NCBI GenBank assembly: GCA_964389375.1
Contig: CAYMDP010000008.1
Span: forward strand, 18,553 to 82,552
Origin: CAYMDP01 sp964389375
GTDB taxonomy: Bacteria; Bdellovibrionota; Bdellovibrionia; Bdellovibrionales; UBA1609
DNA: 64,000 nucleotides
Direction: 5' to 3'
Shown here: positions 52,898 through 60,716 of the stretch, piece by piece
How the letters are laid out: every line of letters begins with the position of its first letter
Numbering within the stretch: position 1 is the first letter of the stretch
Translations under genes and position numbers: made by a program
Notes under the pieces: model-generated
What the model saw: the letters and a program-made list of their open reading frames with translations, nothing else
What the model was told of the DNA's origin: nothing
Database searches by the model: none

Positions 52898-54541
52898 ATG
52901 AATAAGCGCATCTGCTTTTTTGCTTTAACCCTGTTCCTTTGTGTTTCTTCAGCGCGGGCTCAGGATTTCACTCAAATTCAAACCTCCCTGAATAAGATGA
53001 CGGCGCCTCAGTTTCAGCTTTTAGATCTACATTCTGGCTATGGATCCGAATACATTTTGCAGTTCTCCGCAGGGCGAAGCTTTCACCTTAGTTCAGCTGA
53101 AGACCACTTCCTAAGAATCAACCCAAGCGGCCAAATTGTAGTTCTTAGAGCCGATAAAAAGTCAGAAGAGATTCGTTGTGCAGACCTAGAGAGCAGTCAA
53201 ATAATCCAGAAACTTGTCAGTCAATCTCGAAGCCTTCCTTTTTTTGGTGTGTGTGGTGGCCGAGTGTTTATTCGGAACAAAACCAACGGATACCAGAGTC
53301 GCGTAGAGTGGGGGAGTAGTGTTCTTCGAGATAACTTTGGAGAGCTCGGAGAGCGCCTCGTGGATGCGGTTAAATTATTTCGCCCAGACCGAGGTTCCGC
53401 TGCGGAGGTGACCGGTCACGGTCGTGCAGGCTCTGGCGCAGGTCCGGAGGGGCTCCTTCCGGCCAAAATCTCTGCCCAATATAAAGATGCAAAACTCCGA
53501 CCTGGGGACTTGGGAATTCAAGTCGCTGGGGAGGCCGAGGGCATGCTAAATCCCGGACATTGGTATCAGGCCAAAAACTTTCCGGATTTTGCTGTGAGTA
53601 TTATTTCGGCCTCAATGATCGATGAAAATCTTCTCAAAACCCACAAGGACCGCGTCGGGGAATTGGATAGTGCAGAACAAAGTAACCTCGTCTACCTCGT
53701 TGCCTGGGATGCCGACAGATTTGGTCTTGGATGGGTCCACGGCACGCAACACCCCGGTGTCGAATGGTCTCCGCGTGCAGAACATGTTGACCGGAATCCC
53801 CCACAGGGCCCCGATGGTTTTGGAAGTTTAGATCCATTTGTTGGGGTGGGTGCTGTTCGTCCGGACATTGTCCCCAAAGTTGTGGCTACATTTTCTGGCG
53901 GATTTCAAAGACGTCACAGCGCTTTTAAGTTCGGCGAACTGAGCCAAGCCAACAAAGGCCACCACTATGGATTTATTGAGGATGGTGTTGTTTTAAGTCG
54001 CCTACAGCCTTCATTGGCGACGATCTATGTAGACCAAAATGGCAAGGTGGATCTTCGCACCTGGCAGGCCGGGCTTGCCAACGAAAATTCGCTTAAATTC
54101 GCTAGGCAAAATGGTGTGCCACTGATCGAAGGGGGCACGAACACCACCTCGGGAGTGCCCGGTCGATTCGTTAATAGTTGGGGCGCTGGAAACTGGTCCG
54201 GAAGTGTCGATTCAAAGCTTCGAACTCCCCGTGCAGCGGCTTGCCTCGTCCGTGAGGGGCAAAAGTCCTACTTTATCTACGCGTACTTCAGTAGCGCGAC
54301 CCCCAACTCGATGGCTCGAGTTTTTCAAGCCTACCAATGTGATGAAGCGATTCACCTTGATATGAATAGTGCAGGACAATCCTATTTTAGTATTTTTAAG
54401 CAAACGGGCCCGCTGAAATTTGAGATTGAACATTTGGTTAAAGAAATGGCGGGCGTTGACTCCAACGTGAATGGAAAAGCCACACCTCGATATCTTCTGA
54501 AATCGGACTATCGTGATTTCTTTTACTTAAGAGAACAGTAA
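52898..54541 (+). CDS. Secreted NAGPA/phosphodiester-glycosidase-like protein
   Basis: 547 residues with a signal peptide (ICFFALTLFLCVSSARAQ). The C-terminal half resembles the phosphodiester glycosidase (NAGPA/DUF2233) fold: TFSGGFQRRHSAFKFG, GFIEDGVVLSRLQPSLATIY, PLIEGGTNTTSG, RTPRAAACLVREGQ and IHLDMNSAGQSYF (in place of the usual LDGGGSS). The ~250-residue N-terminal part is unassigned. The match is partial, so the family call is tentative. The ATG at 52898 has GAGG upstream. Followed after 4 bases by the frameshifted gene. Confidence 0.55.
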   Translation: MNKRICFFALTLFLCVSSARAQDFTQIQTSLNKMTAPQFQLLDLHSGYGSEYILQFSAGRSFHLSSAEDHFLRINPSGQIVVLRADKKSEEIRCADLESSQIIQKLVSQSRSLPFFGVCGGRVFIRNKTNGYQSRVEWGSSVLRDNFGELGERLVDAVKLFRPDRGSAAEVTGHGRAGSGAGPEGLLPAKISAQYKDAKLRPGDLGIQVAGEAEGMLNPGHWYQAKNFPDFAVSIISASMIDENLLKTHKDRVGELDSAEQSNLVYLVAWDADRFGLGWVHGTQHPGVEWSPRAEHVDRNPPQGPDGFGSLDPFVGVGAVRPDIVPKVVATFSGGFQRRHSAFKFGELSQANKGHHYGFIEDGVVLSRLQPSLATIYVDQNGKVDLRTWQAGLANENSLKFARQNGVPLIEGGTNTTSGVPGRFVNSWGAGNWSGSVDSKLRTPRAAACLVREGQKSYFIYAYFSSATPNSMARVFQAYQCDEAIHLDMNSAGQSYFSIFKQTGPLKFEIEHLVKEMAGVDSNVNGKATPRYLLKSDYRDFFYLREQ

Positions 54542-54545
54542 GCAA

Positions 54546-55342
54546 GTGCTTCAGAGGATCACGGGCTGTTTTTTGTCCATTGCGCTCCTATTGCCAATCG
54601 GTGCTGGGAGTACCTTGCCTACTCCTGAAGAGACATTCCTTCGACGTAAAACTGAGATTCTGGCGAATATGGAGAAAGCCCTGTTCGCACATAGAAAAAA
54701 ATCGGATGTTTTCTTTATCTACAGAAAAAAGCCGGCCGCATCTTCAATCGTGAAAATTCGTCTTGTCCTCTCGAAGTCCAAGAGACTCTTGGTGAATTGG
54801 GGGAAAGGGGCATAAAGGCGGTGCTTTTATCGACTTCGGCTGAACTAGATTTAAAAAGGGCTCTTATTGAAAAGCCTACGAAGGAAAGTGTTTTAATTGC
54901 TGGAAGTCTTGTTGCATTTACCGGTTGGCCGGAAAGCTGGAGCCCTCTTGGTTTGAATATCGGTGATCCCAGCTTGGGTTTGGTCTTAAGTTTTGGCTTG
55001 CTTCTTCGTGACGAGGGCTCTGGCTACAGGGCGAGTCACCTGGTTTTTGACGTTGAGCTCGCGGACCGCGCCGTCTTTCCAACGCTTATTGCTTCTGCAA
55101 ATGTTCGAGTCGTATATCTTATTGAAAGCCCCGAATTCCAAGGACTGTCACGACAGCAGTATGATTCTTGGTATCTTCCCGGAGGTCCAACCATAACTTC
55201 AACTATGGAACAATTAGGCCTTGGATTCTCCCTTGGTGCGAGCATTCCACCTATAGTGACGATGTCGGCCAATTTTAGAACAAAGGGATCGCGACTTAAG
55301 ATTCCAATTCGACGCGAAAATAAGTGTTCTGCGGTACTTTAA
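54546..55342 (+). CDS. Secreted protein split by a -1 frameshift (possibly programmed)
   Basis: Frame 1 starts at a GTG (54546), encodes a signal peptide (MLQRITGCFLSIALLLPIG) and about 60 residues, then stops at 54815. A second frame runs to 55342; its in-frame opening begins after a stop at 54692-54694, so the two frames overlap from 54695. A -1 shift at 54725-54731 joins them into a ~265-residue protein reading RKKAGRIFNREN across the junction. Frame 2 alone lacks a good start. The joined product has no family I recognise. It may be a real -1 frameshift, a pseudogene or an assembly error. Confidence 0.5.
54725..54731 (+). promoter_or_regulatory. Candidate -1 ribosomal frameshift site A-AAA-AAG
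   Basis: In the zero frame the codons are AAA and AAG, preceded by A, which is the classic X-XXY-YYZ heptamer used by dnaX. Slipping back one base puts the ribosome into the frame that runs to 55342. A second heptamer A-AAA-AAA at 54695-54701 is also in register. A GC-rich palindrome (GCCGGC) lies directly after the site, but no strong stem-loop was established by eye. Confidence 0.45.
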
Positions 55343-55461
55343 AAAATATCTAAAACTTAAGTTGTGTTGGGCATTGTCGGAGCCAAGCGCCCCAGATCTG
55401 TCCCTCAGTTAGAGACTAAGGTGCCCTAGGGCAAGGCGCGAGTTCATCCCTTTTGTGAAGA

Positions 55462-56745
55462 TCAGCGCCGTGGGCTGCCAGAGGAGCCTTTTTTCTTGGC
55501 ACCCCAAGAGCCTCTTCGAGGAGGTCTTCGTCCTTGAGGTTTTCTGCTTTGCCCTTCGATCATGGCTTTGGCTTTTCCAACACCGATTACACGAGCTTGA
55601 AAGGCATTTTCGGAGTGGTAGGGCTGATCCCGAATGACTTCGATTTGTTGCTTAGTCACTTTTTCGATATTGGCCAGGTATGATTTTTCTTCCCCTGTGA
55701 CCAGAGATATCGCAATTCCATCAGCGCCGGCTCGAGCGGTTCGACCAATGCGGTGAACATAGGACTCGGCCAGATTGGGTAGATCAAAATTTATGACGTG
55801 ACTAATGCCATCGATATCAATTCCGCGTGAAGCAATGTCGGTCGCAACCAAAACTCGCACTTTGCCCTGAGTAAATGCTTGTAGGGCTTTCTGACGGGCT
55901 CCTTGAGTTTTATTTCCATGAATGGCCTGTGCGCTGATGCCATTTTTTTCTAATTTTTCTGTCACACGATTGGCAACATGTTTCATTCCTACAAAAACAA
56001 GAGTCTTTGTTAAATTTTTACTTTTAAGTAAGTGAACCAAAAGATCCATTTTATTTTTCTTTTCAACGTACATCACCAGCTGCTGAATGCGCTCGACGGT
56101 CGTTGCCGGCGGAGTGACTTCGACTTTTTTGGGTTGGACCAAAATTTTCGAAGCCAAAGCCTGAATCTCTGGAGGCATAGTTGCTGAAAAAAACAAATTG
56201 TGTCGCTTCGAAGGAAGCAGAGGCAAAATCTTTTGGATATCGCGCATAAATCCCATATCCAGCATGCGATCAGCTTCGTCTAGGACGAAGATCTCAACTT
56301 TATTTAATCGCAAATGCTTTTGCTGGATCAGATCTAAGAGTCTTCCAGGAGTTGCGACAAGGACGTCGACGCCGTTTCGAAGACTTTGTACCTGTGGATT
56401 TTGCCCAACTCCACCAAAGATGACCGAGTACCTTTGACTTAAGAATTGACCATAGGTCTGCAGACTTTCATGAATCTGAATGGCGAGCTCTCGAGTGGGA
56501 GTAAGAATTAAAGCCCGTGGACAGCGAGGCTCTCGATTTATTTTTTTTAAAGACAGATGATTCAGGATCGGCAGACAAAAGGCAGCTGTTTTTCCGGTCC
56601 CTGTTTGTGCGATTCCTAAAAGGTCTGATCCCTCAAGTACCAATGGAATAGCCTGAGATTGAATCGGTGTGGGTGTGTCGTAGCCAACTTTGATTAAGGC
56701 TTTTTGAAGTGGGTCGATCAGGTCGAGGTCTTTAAATAGGGTCAT
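55462..56745 (-). CDS. DEAD-box ATP-dependent RNA helicase (RhlE-like)
   Basis: 427 residues. All DEAD-box motifs are visible: PTPIQSQAIPLVLEG (Q motif), AQTGTGKTAAF (I), PTRELAIQI (Ia), VATPGRLLDLI (Ib), VLDEADRMLDMGF (II), FFSATMP (III), VLVATDIASRGIDI (V) and YVHRIGRTARAG (VI). The C terminus is a short basic, Arg/Gly/Ser-rich tail, as in the RhlE/CsdA-type RNA helicases that unwind structured RNA. The ATG at 56745 overlaps the stop of the upstream zinc-finger gene (ATGA), so translation is coupled. The frame extends to 56778 without a better start. Confidence 0.95.
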   Translation of the reverse strand: MTLFKDLDLIDPLQKALIKVGYDTPTPIQSQAIPLVLEGSDLLGIAQTGTGKTAAFCLPILNHLSLKKINREPRCPRALILTPTRELAIQIHESLQTYGQFLSQRYSVIFGGVGQNPQVQSLRNGVDVLVATPGRLLDLIQQKHLRLNKVEIFVLDEADRMLDMGFMRDIQKILPLLPSKRHNLFFSATMPPEIQALASKILVQPKKVEVTPPATTVERIQQLVMYVEKKNKMDLLVHLLKSKNLTKTLVFVGMKHVANRVTEKLEKNGISAQAIHGNKTQGARQKALQAFTQGKVRVLVATDIASRGIDIDGISHVINFDLPNLAESYVHRIGRTARAGADGIAISLVTGEEKSYLANIEKVTKQQIEVIRDQPYHSENAFQARVIGVGKAKAMIEGQSRKPQGRRPPRRGSWGAKKKGSSGSPRR

Positions 56746-57218
56746 TTTAGTTTTGCTGGCACCGCAGAGCCGCTCCATATGTTTTTTGAGTAACTTCCGC
56801 CCATTTTTTGTTTCTGGGCCCTAATATCAGTATCCAGTAATGTATCGAAGCCTTTTTTTGCCGCCAAAAAAGCCAGATGCAATTGAGCTTCGTCGCGGCT
56901 CCCGGCACCTTCAATTTTATAGGGCTTTTCTCCTCGTCGCATCAGCCGGGTCTCTTTGCTTTGGCCGATTTCGTAGATATCAATGTTTTTTGCCTGGACT
57001 AGAATGGCTTCAAGTTCTTCAAGCTGTGGATGGACCTTTTGGTTGTAACAACTGGGACAAAAGGTTTTATGCATTAAGCTTTCTGGCATCATAAAGGAGT
57101 ATTCAACGGCGCCTTCGTCAATAAAGTGAGAGCATTCTTTGCAGGTGATTTCGAGGCAGGTCTCGCACCGAATGGCGGTTTTATTTTTTGCGCAAAAGCT
57201 ACAGCTTAGAACTTCCAA
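56742..57218 (-). CDS. Zinc-finger protein coupled to the DEAD-box helicase
   Basis: 158 residues. The N-terminal ~60 carry cysteine pairs (CSFCAKNKT, CETCLEITCKEC, CPSC) forming one or two zinc sites. The C-terminal half (RGEKPYKIEGAGSRDEAQLHLA, KKGFDTLLDTDIRAQKQKMG, YSKNIWSGSAVP) resembles no enzyme I can name; its ALxxLAA-style pattern is reminiscent of small ligand or metal-binding YbjQ-like domains. TTG start 57218. The stop overlaps the helicase start by four bases. It may be a partner of the helicase in RNA handling; this rests on the coupling alone. Confidence 0.65.
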   Translation of the reverse strand: MEVLSCSFCAKNKTAIRCETCLEITCKECSHFIDEGAVEYSFMMPESLMHKTFCPSCYNQKVHPQLEELEAILVQAKNIDIYEIGQSKETRLMRRGEKPYKIEGAGSRDEAQLHLAFLAAKKGFDTLLDTDIRAQKQKMGGSYSKNIWSGSAVPAKLK

Positions 57219-57371
57219 CTTAAGACAATCCTTATTGAGATTTTAATGCTGAGCTGAAAGCGGGTGACCGACTGGATCGAGCTCGTGATTAGGCCCAATA
57301 GGTACACCAATTTTATGACAAACGACATCAATTATTCAGAAATGTCCGCCAAATGGAGGGCGTTTAGTGCC

Positions 57372-58451
57372 TTAGGGGCTTCGAGGGCTTGGAACTTCAT
57401 ATTCCACAGCCTCTATGGATCCGACCTGTTCTATATAGGCCTCGCGAAGTGGAGCGATGGCTTCTTCCATGAATTCAGGATCCAAGGCCAGATAAATCAG
57501 TGAACTTGGGCGCAATTGGCCGGGTTTTCGTGAATAAAAGTCACGGGTGCTTTGGTCAATGTCGGCAGAGTTTAGAAATTGTCTAGCGATTTGACTGATC
57601 GTTTTATTGAACTCAATGAGGGCACTAAAATAGCCGTTATAAAAATCACTCTTTATTTGAGCCTGCACATGGCGACCTAGTGGCGCTTCCGAAACTCCAG
57701 AGGGGTCGAAGCGTCCGCTTCGGGTGAAGAAGACTCGAAGATGCTGGGGGGCTTGATGATATTTGGCTTCTTGCATGGCGGCCTCATTGGCTTGCCACAT
57801 GTTTTCGACCCAATTTGCAATTGGGACAACATCATTATAGATGGGGTCAATTGCAAGCCATCCAAATTCTTTAGAGAAAACAAGACTTGTGACATGCCAG
57901 CCCCACTCGGAAGTTCCAAGTTTCATGGGGCCCACCGCCCAGGCTTTACCGATTGAATTTCGATCAAGCCCCCGAAAGCGAGCCTCAAGATCCACCGACA
58001 TGGCCCTGCCAAAACAAAATCCAATTTTTCCTTCCGGATCCCAGTTCGCAACCATATAGGGACTAGAAATGGGGTGAAATTGGGCAAGTTGAAGAAGCTC
58101 CCGGGCCTCTAAAAAAGAAACCGAGCCTGCCAAGGTAGAATGTCTTCCTGAATTTAAGCGCGGTTGGTAGGCCATTAATGCATAAAGGTCAGAATGGTTG
58201 GCATCGATATAGGCCTGCTTCTTGGCCTGAAGATTTGGCAGCTGATCGAAGACTTGTTTTTGATAAGCCCACAGATCAAAAAGGTTTACTTCTTCATCAA
58301 TAAAAATGTCTTTAGGCTCGGCCCGGAGGCTTTCGAATTTTAAAGGGTCTTGCTGCTCAAACGCAAATTGAAGGGAGTAAGAACTTTGTCCCAATAAGAA
58401 TAGGAAGAAGCAAAAAAATTCTAGCCTTTTACTCACCGAAACAACCCCCAT
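57372..58451 (-). CDS. Secreted protein with Cys-His-Asp triad (protein-glutaminase/transglutaminase-like)
   Basis: 359 residues with a signal peptide (FFCFFLFLLGQSSYS). A candidate thiol-hydrolase triad is visible: Cys146 in IGFCFGRAMSVD, His186 in WGWHVTSLVF and Asp202 in LAIDPIYNDV. This order and spacing (C-H-D, each on a characteristic strand or helix) is that of papain-like transglutaminase and protein-glutaminase folds. A bacterial protein-deamidase role is possible but not demonstrated. The C-terminal ~150 residues are helical. Start ATG 58451. Transcribed away from the GNAT gene. Confidence 0.6.
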   Translation of the reverse strand: MGVVSVSKRLEFFCFFLFLLGQSSYSLQFAFEQQDPLKFESLRAEPKDIFIDEEVNLFDLWAYQKQVFDQLPNLQAKKQAYIDANHSDLYALMAYQPRLNSGRHSTLAGSVSFLEARELLQLAQFHPISSPYMVANWDPEGKIGFCFGRAMSVDLEARFRGLDRNSIGKAWAVGPMKLGTSEWGWHVTSLVFSKEFGWLAIDPIYNDVVPIANWVENMWQANEAAMQEAKYHQAPQHLRVFFTRSGRFDPSGVSEAPLGRHVQAQIKSDFYNGYFSALIEFNKTISQIARQFLNSADIDQSTRDFYSRKPGQLRPSSLIYLALDPEFMEEAIAPLREAYIEQVGSIEAVEYEVPSPRSP

Positions 58452-58691
58452 TTTCGCCGATCTTATCGGGACGAAAAATAGAACTCTCTAAGCCTCAAGT
58501 CATGTTCAACCTGAGAGTTGACCCCTTATGAAAATATTTCTGGTGAAGATCTAGAGGCGGAGCTTATTTTGGACATGTTTTTCAAATCCAAGGCAGCGCT
58601 TATCCCAGGCGCCGGAGTTCGGAGGGCAAATTCAAGCTCAATCAGATTTGTTCTCTTTACAGAGTCAAATCAAGAGGCTAGAGGTGCATGG

Positions 58692-59207
58692 ATGGAAATT
58701 CAGTTCTTGGCCTCAAGCCCTCAATATGCCGAACTATTCTTCGAATACAGAAATGATCCTGTGACGAGACAATTTAATCCCTTACTGAATCAATCTTTAG
58801 AGGATCTTAAGAAGCGTCTCGCAGAGGCGGGTTCTGATTGGGCAGACTTTGACAAGAAGGACGCATTCTTATGGTTTGTGTCGCTTAATGACAAAGTCGT
58901 CGGGACCGCAAGCGTGCAGAATATTAACCGAAGCATGTTAACCGCTGAAATTGGGTATGGTGTGTTTCCCGAGAGCAGGGGGCAGGGGCTCTCAAGTAAA
59001 ATTATTAAGAAGCTTACCGCAGACGCCTTTGAGTTTACAAATTTAAGAAAGCTTATTGCCTTTGTTCATGAGCAAAATCTTTTTTCCAAAAGAGCCCTCG
59101 AGAAAAGCGGCTATATTAAAGAAGGTCTTCTTCGTGAACATTACTTAGTCAACGGATCACCCGTAGATGAGGCAATCTATGGAATCCTTCGCAGAGAGCT
59201 TAGCTAA
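58692..59207 (+). CDS. GNAT-family N-acetyltransferase (RimJ/RimL-like)
   Basis: 171 residues of the GNAT fold: the acetyl-CoA-binding region PESRGQGLSSKIIKKL (R/Q-x-x-G-x-G/A), followed by FVHEQNLFSKRALEKSGYIKEG, a typical RimJ/RimL-like C-terminal pattern. It acetylates an amine of a protein or small molecule; the substrate is unknown. The ATG at 58692 has GAGG upstream; the open frame extends to 58518 without a clear ribosome site. Followed after 3 bases by the YcaQ-like gene. Confidence 0.85.
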   Translation: MEIQFLASSPQYAELFFEYRNDPVTRQFNPLLNQSLEDLKKRLAEAGSDWADFDKKDAFLWFVSLNDKVVGTASVQNINRSMLTAEIGYGVFPESRGQGLSSKIIKKLTADAFEFTNLRKLIAFVHEQNLFSKRALEKSGYIKEGLLREHYLVNGSPVDEAIYGILRRELS

Positions 59208-59210
59208 AAG

Positions 59211-60344
59211 ATGGAATCACTCTCTCGTAAAGATGCAGGTCATATCATTTTTTCCAGCCAAAAACTGGGCGGCTCAGCGCTGTCTCCATTGGAAATTATC
59301 GAGCATTTAGGTTACGTACAGATTGATACGATCTCGGTGGTCGAAAGAGCGCACCATCATGTGTTTTGGGCGCGCAATCAAGATTACCGGCCTCAAGCAT
59401 TGGCAGACCTAGTCAAAAAGCGCAAAGTTTTTGAATACTGGTCCCATGCGGCTTCATTTTTGCCAATGAAGGACTATCGCTACACCTTGCCGATGAAAGA
59501 AGCTTTTCGAAAAAAAGAAAGCAACTGGTTTCCTCGAGATCCCAAACTGATGTCAGAGGTCTTAAAACGTATTCGCCAAGATGGCCCTCTGCAATCCAAA
59601 GATTTCGAGAACAATAAAAAGAAGGGGACGGGTTGGTGGGATTGGAAGCCCGCAAAAAAAGCCTTGGAACGTTTGTTTATGGAAGGCCACTTAGAAATTA
59701 GTCGGCGTGAAGGCTTTCAAAAAGTCTATGATCTTCCGGAGCGAGTGATTCCGGATTGGGTGGATACGTCAATGCCTTCAGAAAAAGAAAGCACTCGGTT
59801 TTTGATTCATCGAACTCTAAGGCACCACGGATTAGCCAATGCTGCAGAAGTCGCATATCTGTGCCGCAACAATGTCAAAGTCCGCGTTGAGAAAGAATTA
59901 AAATCCATGCTGGCCGATGGAGAGCTTCAGCAAGTTAAAATCGAAGGGCTGTCCGAGCCTTACTTCGCAAGTCCCAAGACTTTAAAAAACCAAACAAAAT
60001 TGGATTCGAAAGTTTCTATTCTTTCGCCCTTCGACAATCTGATTATTCAAAGGAAAAAACTAAAAACCTTCTTTGATTTTGACTATCAAATCGAGTGCTA
60101 TGTGCCCGAGAAAAAACGAAAACACGGTTATTTTTGTTTGCCTGTTTTCAGGGGAAGCCAAGCGATTGGTCGCATCGACTGCAAAGCGGACCGCAAAAAC
60201 AAAACCTTAATTCTTAATTCAATGCATCTAGAAAATGGCCGAAAGCTGCCTTCGGGGTTTAAGGCAGAATTGAAAAGATTCGCCGAATTTAACGACTGTG
60301 AAGCGGTAATCGCGCGGTCGAATCCTGACAAGGGCTTGCGATAA
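59211..60344 (+). CDS. YcaQ/AlkZ-like DNA glycosylase (winged-helix, HTH_42)
   Basis: 377 residues of the winged-helix YcaQ/AlkX/AlkZ family, which unhooks interstrand crosslinks and excises bulky alkylated bases. The catalytic QxD motif is at residues 37-39 (LGYVQIDTISVVERAHHHVFWAR). The winged-helix tandem (RHHGLANAAEVAYLCRNN) and the C-terminal LSPFDNLIIQRK with CYVPEKKRKHGYFCLPVF are conserved. Start ATG 59211, three bases after the GNAT stop, so probably one operon. Bacterial family members can confer resistance to genotoxic natural products. Confidence 0.9.
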   Translation: MESLSRKDAGHIIFSSQKLGGSALSPLEIIEHLGYVQIDTISVVERAHHHVFWARNQDYRPQALADLVKKRKVFEYWSHAASFLPMKDYRYTLPMKEAFRKKESNWFPRDPKLMSEVLKRIRQDGPLQSKDFENNKKKGTGWWDWKPAKKALERLFMEGHLEISRREGFQKVYDLPERVIPDWVDTSMPSEKESTRFLIHRTLRHHGLANAAEVAYLCRNNVKVRVEKELKSMLADGELQQVKIEGLSEPYFASPKTLKNQTKLDSKVSILSPFDNLIIQRKKLKTFFDFDYQIECYVPEKKRKHGYFCLPVFRGSQAIGRIDCKADRKNKTLILNSMHLENGRKLPSGFKAELKRFAEFNDCEAVIARSNPDKGLR

Positions 60345-60360
60345 AAACGAATTCTTTTCC

Positions 60361-60420
60361 GGGCCGATCGGTAGCTTCTCGGAGACTCAAAATCTCGTCG
60401 ACCGACATTCGAACTCTTCT
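60361..60420 (+). pseudogene. tRNA-Leu(CAA)-like remnant
   Basis: GAGA-CTCAAAA-TCTC forms an anticodon stem-loop with anticodon CAA (U33 and A37 correct), preceded by GGTAG (D-loop-like) and followed by TTCGAAC (T-loop). The T-stem does not pair (CGACA against TCTTC) and no acceptor stem is found, so it looks degenerate, not functional. Confidence 0.3.
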
Positions 60421-60537
60421 ATTTTTGACTTTTTAATTTCGATTTTCGTTTTTGCGCGGCGAAAGATTGTCCTTTAGCGCTGGCCTTTTGGGCGAAAATC
60501 GATAATGGAAAATAGAGGATTTTTGCTTGCGCAAAAA

Positions 60538-60613
60538 TGGAGCGGGAGACGGGATTCAAACCCGCGACCTTTGCCTTGGCAAGGCAACGCTCTATCAACT
60601 GAGCTACTCCCGC
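60538..60613 (-). tRNA. tRNA-Gly (anticodon GCC)
   Basis: Reading the minus strand from 60613: acceptor stem GCGGGAG pairs with CTCCCGC; D-arm AGCTCAGTTGATAGAGC; anticodon arm TTGCCTTGCCAAGGCAA with loop TTGCCAA and anticodon GCC; T-arm GCGGGTTTGAATCCCGT. The discriminator is U (unusual but seen in Gly tRNAs) and the CCA end is encoded. Confidence 0.97.
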
Positions 60614-60716
60614 GCTTAAGAAGTTCATATTTTTAATCCTGGGCCGGGGGGCTTGTCAAATGCCTTTCCCAGAGAAGGGCCGAAGTCCGCGTAGGTGCTC
60701 AATTCGAGGGCTGATT

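Larger units (their letters stand above)
60345..60716. other. Intergenic region holding tRNA-Gly and a tRNA-like remnant
   Basis: 372 bases. It contains tRNA-Gly(GCC) on the minus strand (60538-60613) and, on the plus strand at 60361-60420, a tRNA-Leu(CAA)-like fragment. Between them (60421-60537) I see only AT-rich sequence and a short TTGCTTGCGCAAAAA palindrome. No attachment-site duplication was found. Confidence 0.6.

Noticed and set aside
57264..57503. 79-residue plus-strand ORF between the zinc-finger and triad-protein genes
   Set aside because: Much of it is antisense to the triad protein C terminus; no ribosome site or family.
60419..60628. 69-residue minus-strand ORF spanning tRNA-Gly
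   Set aside because: It is read through the tRNA and its flanks; no ribosome site and no plausible protein.
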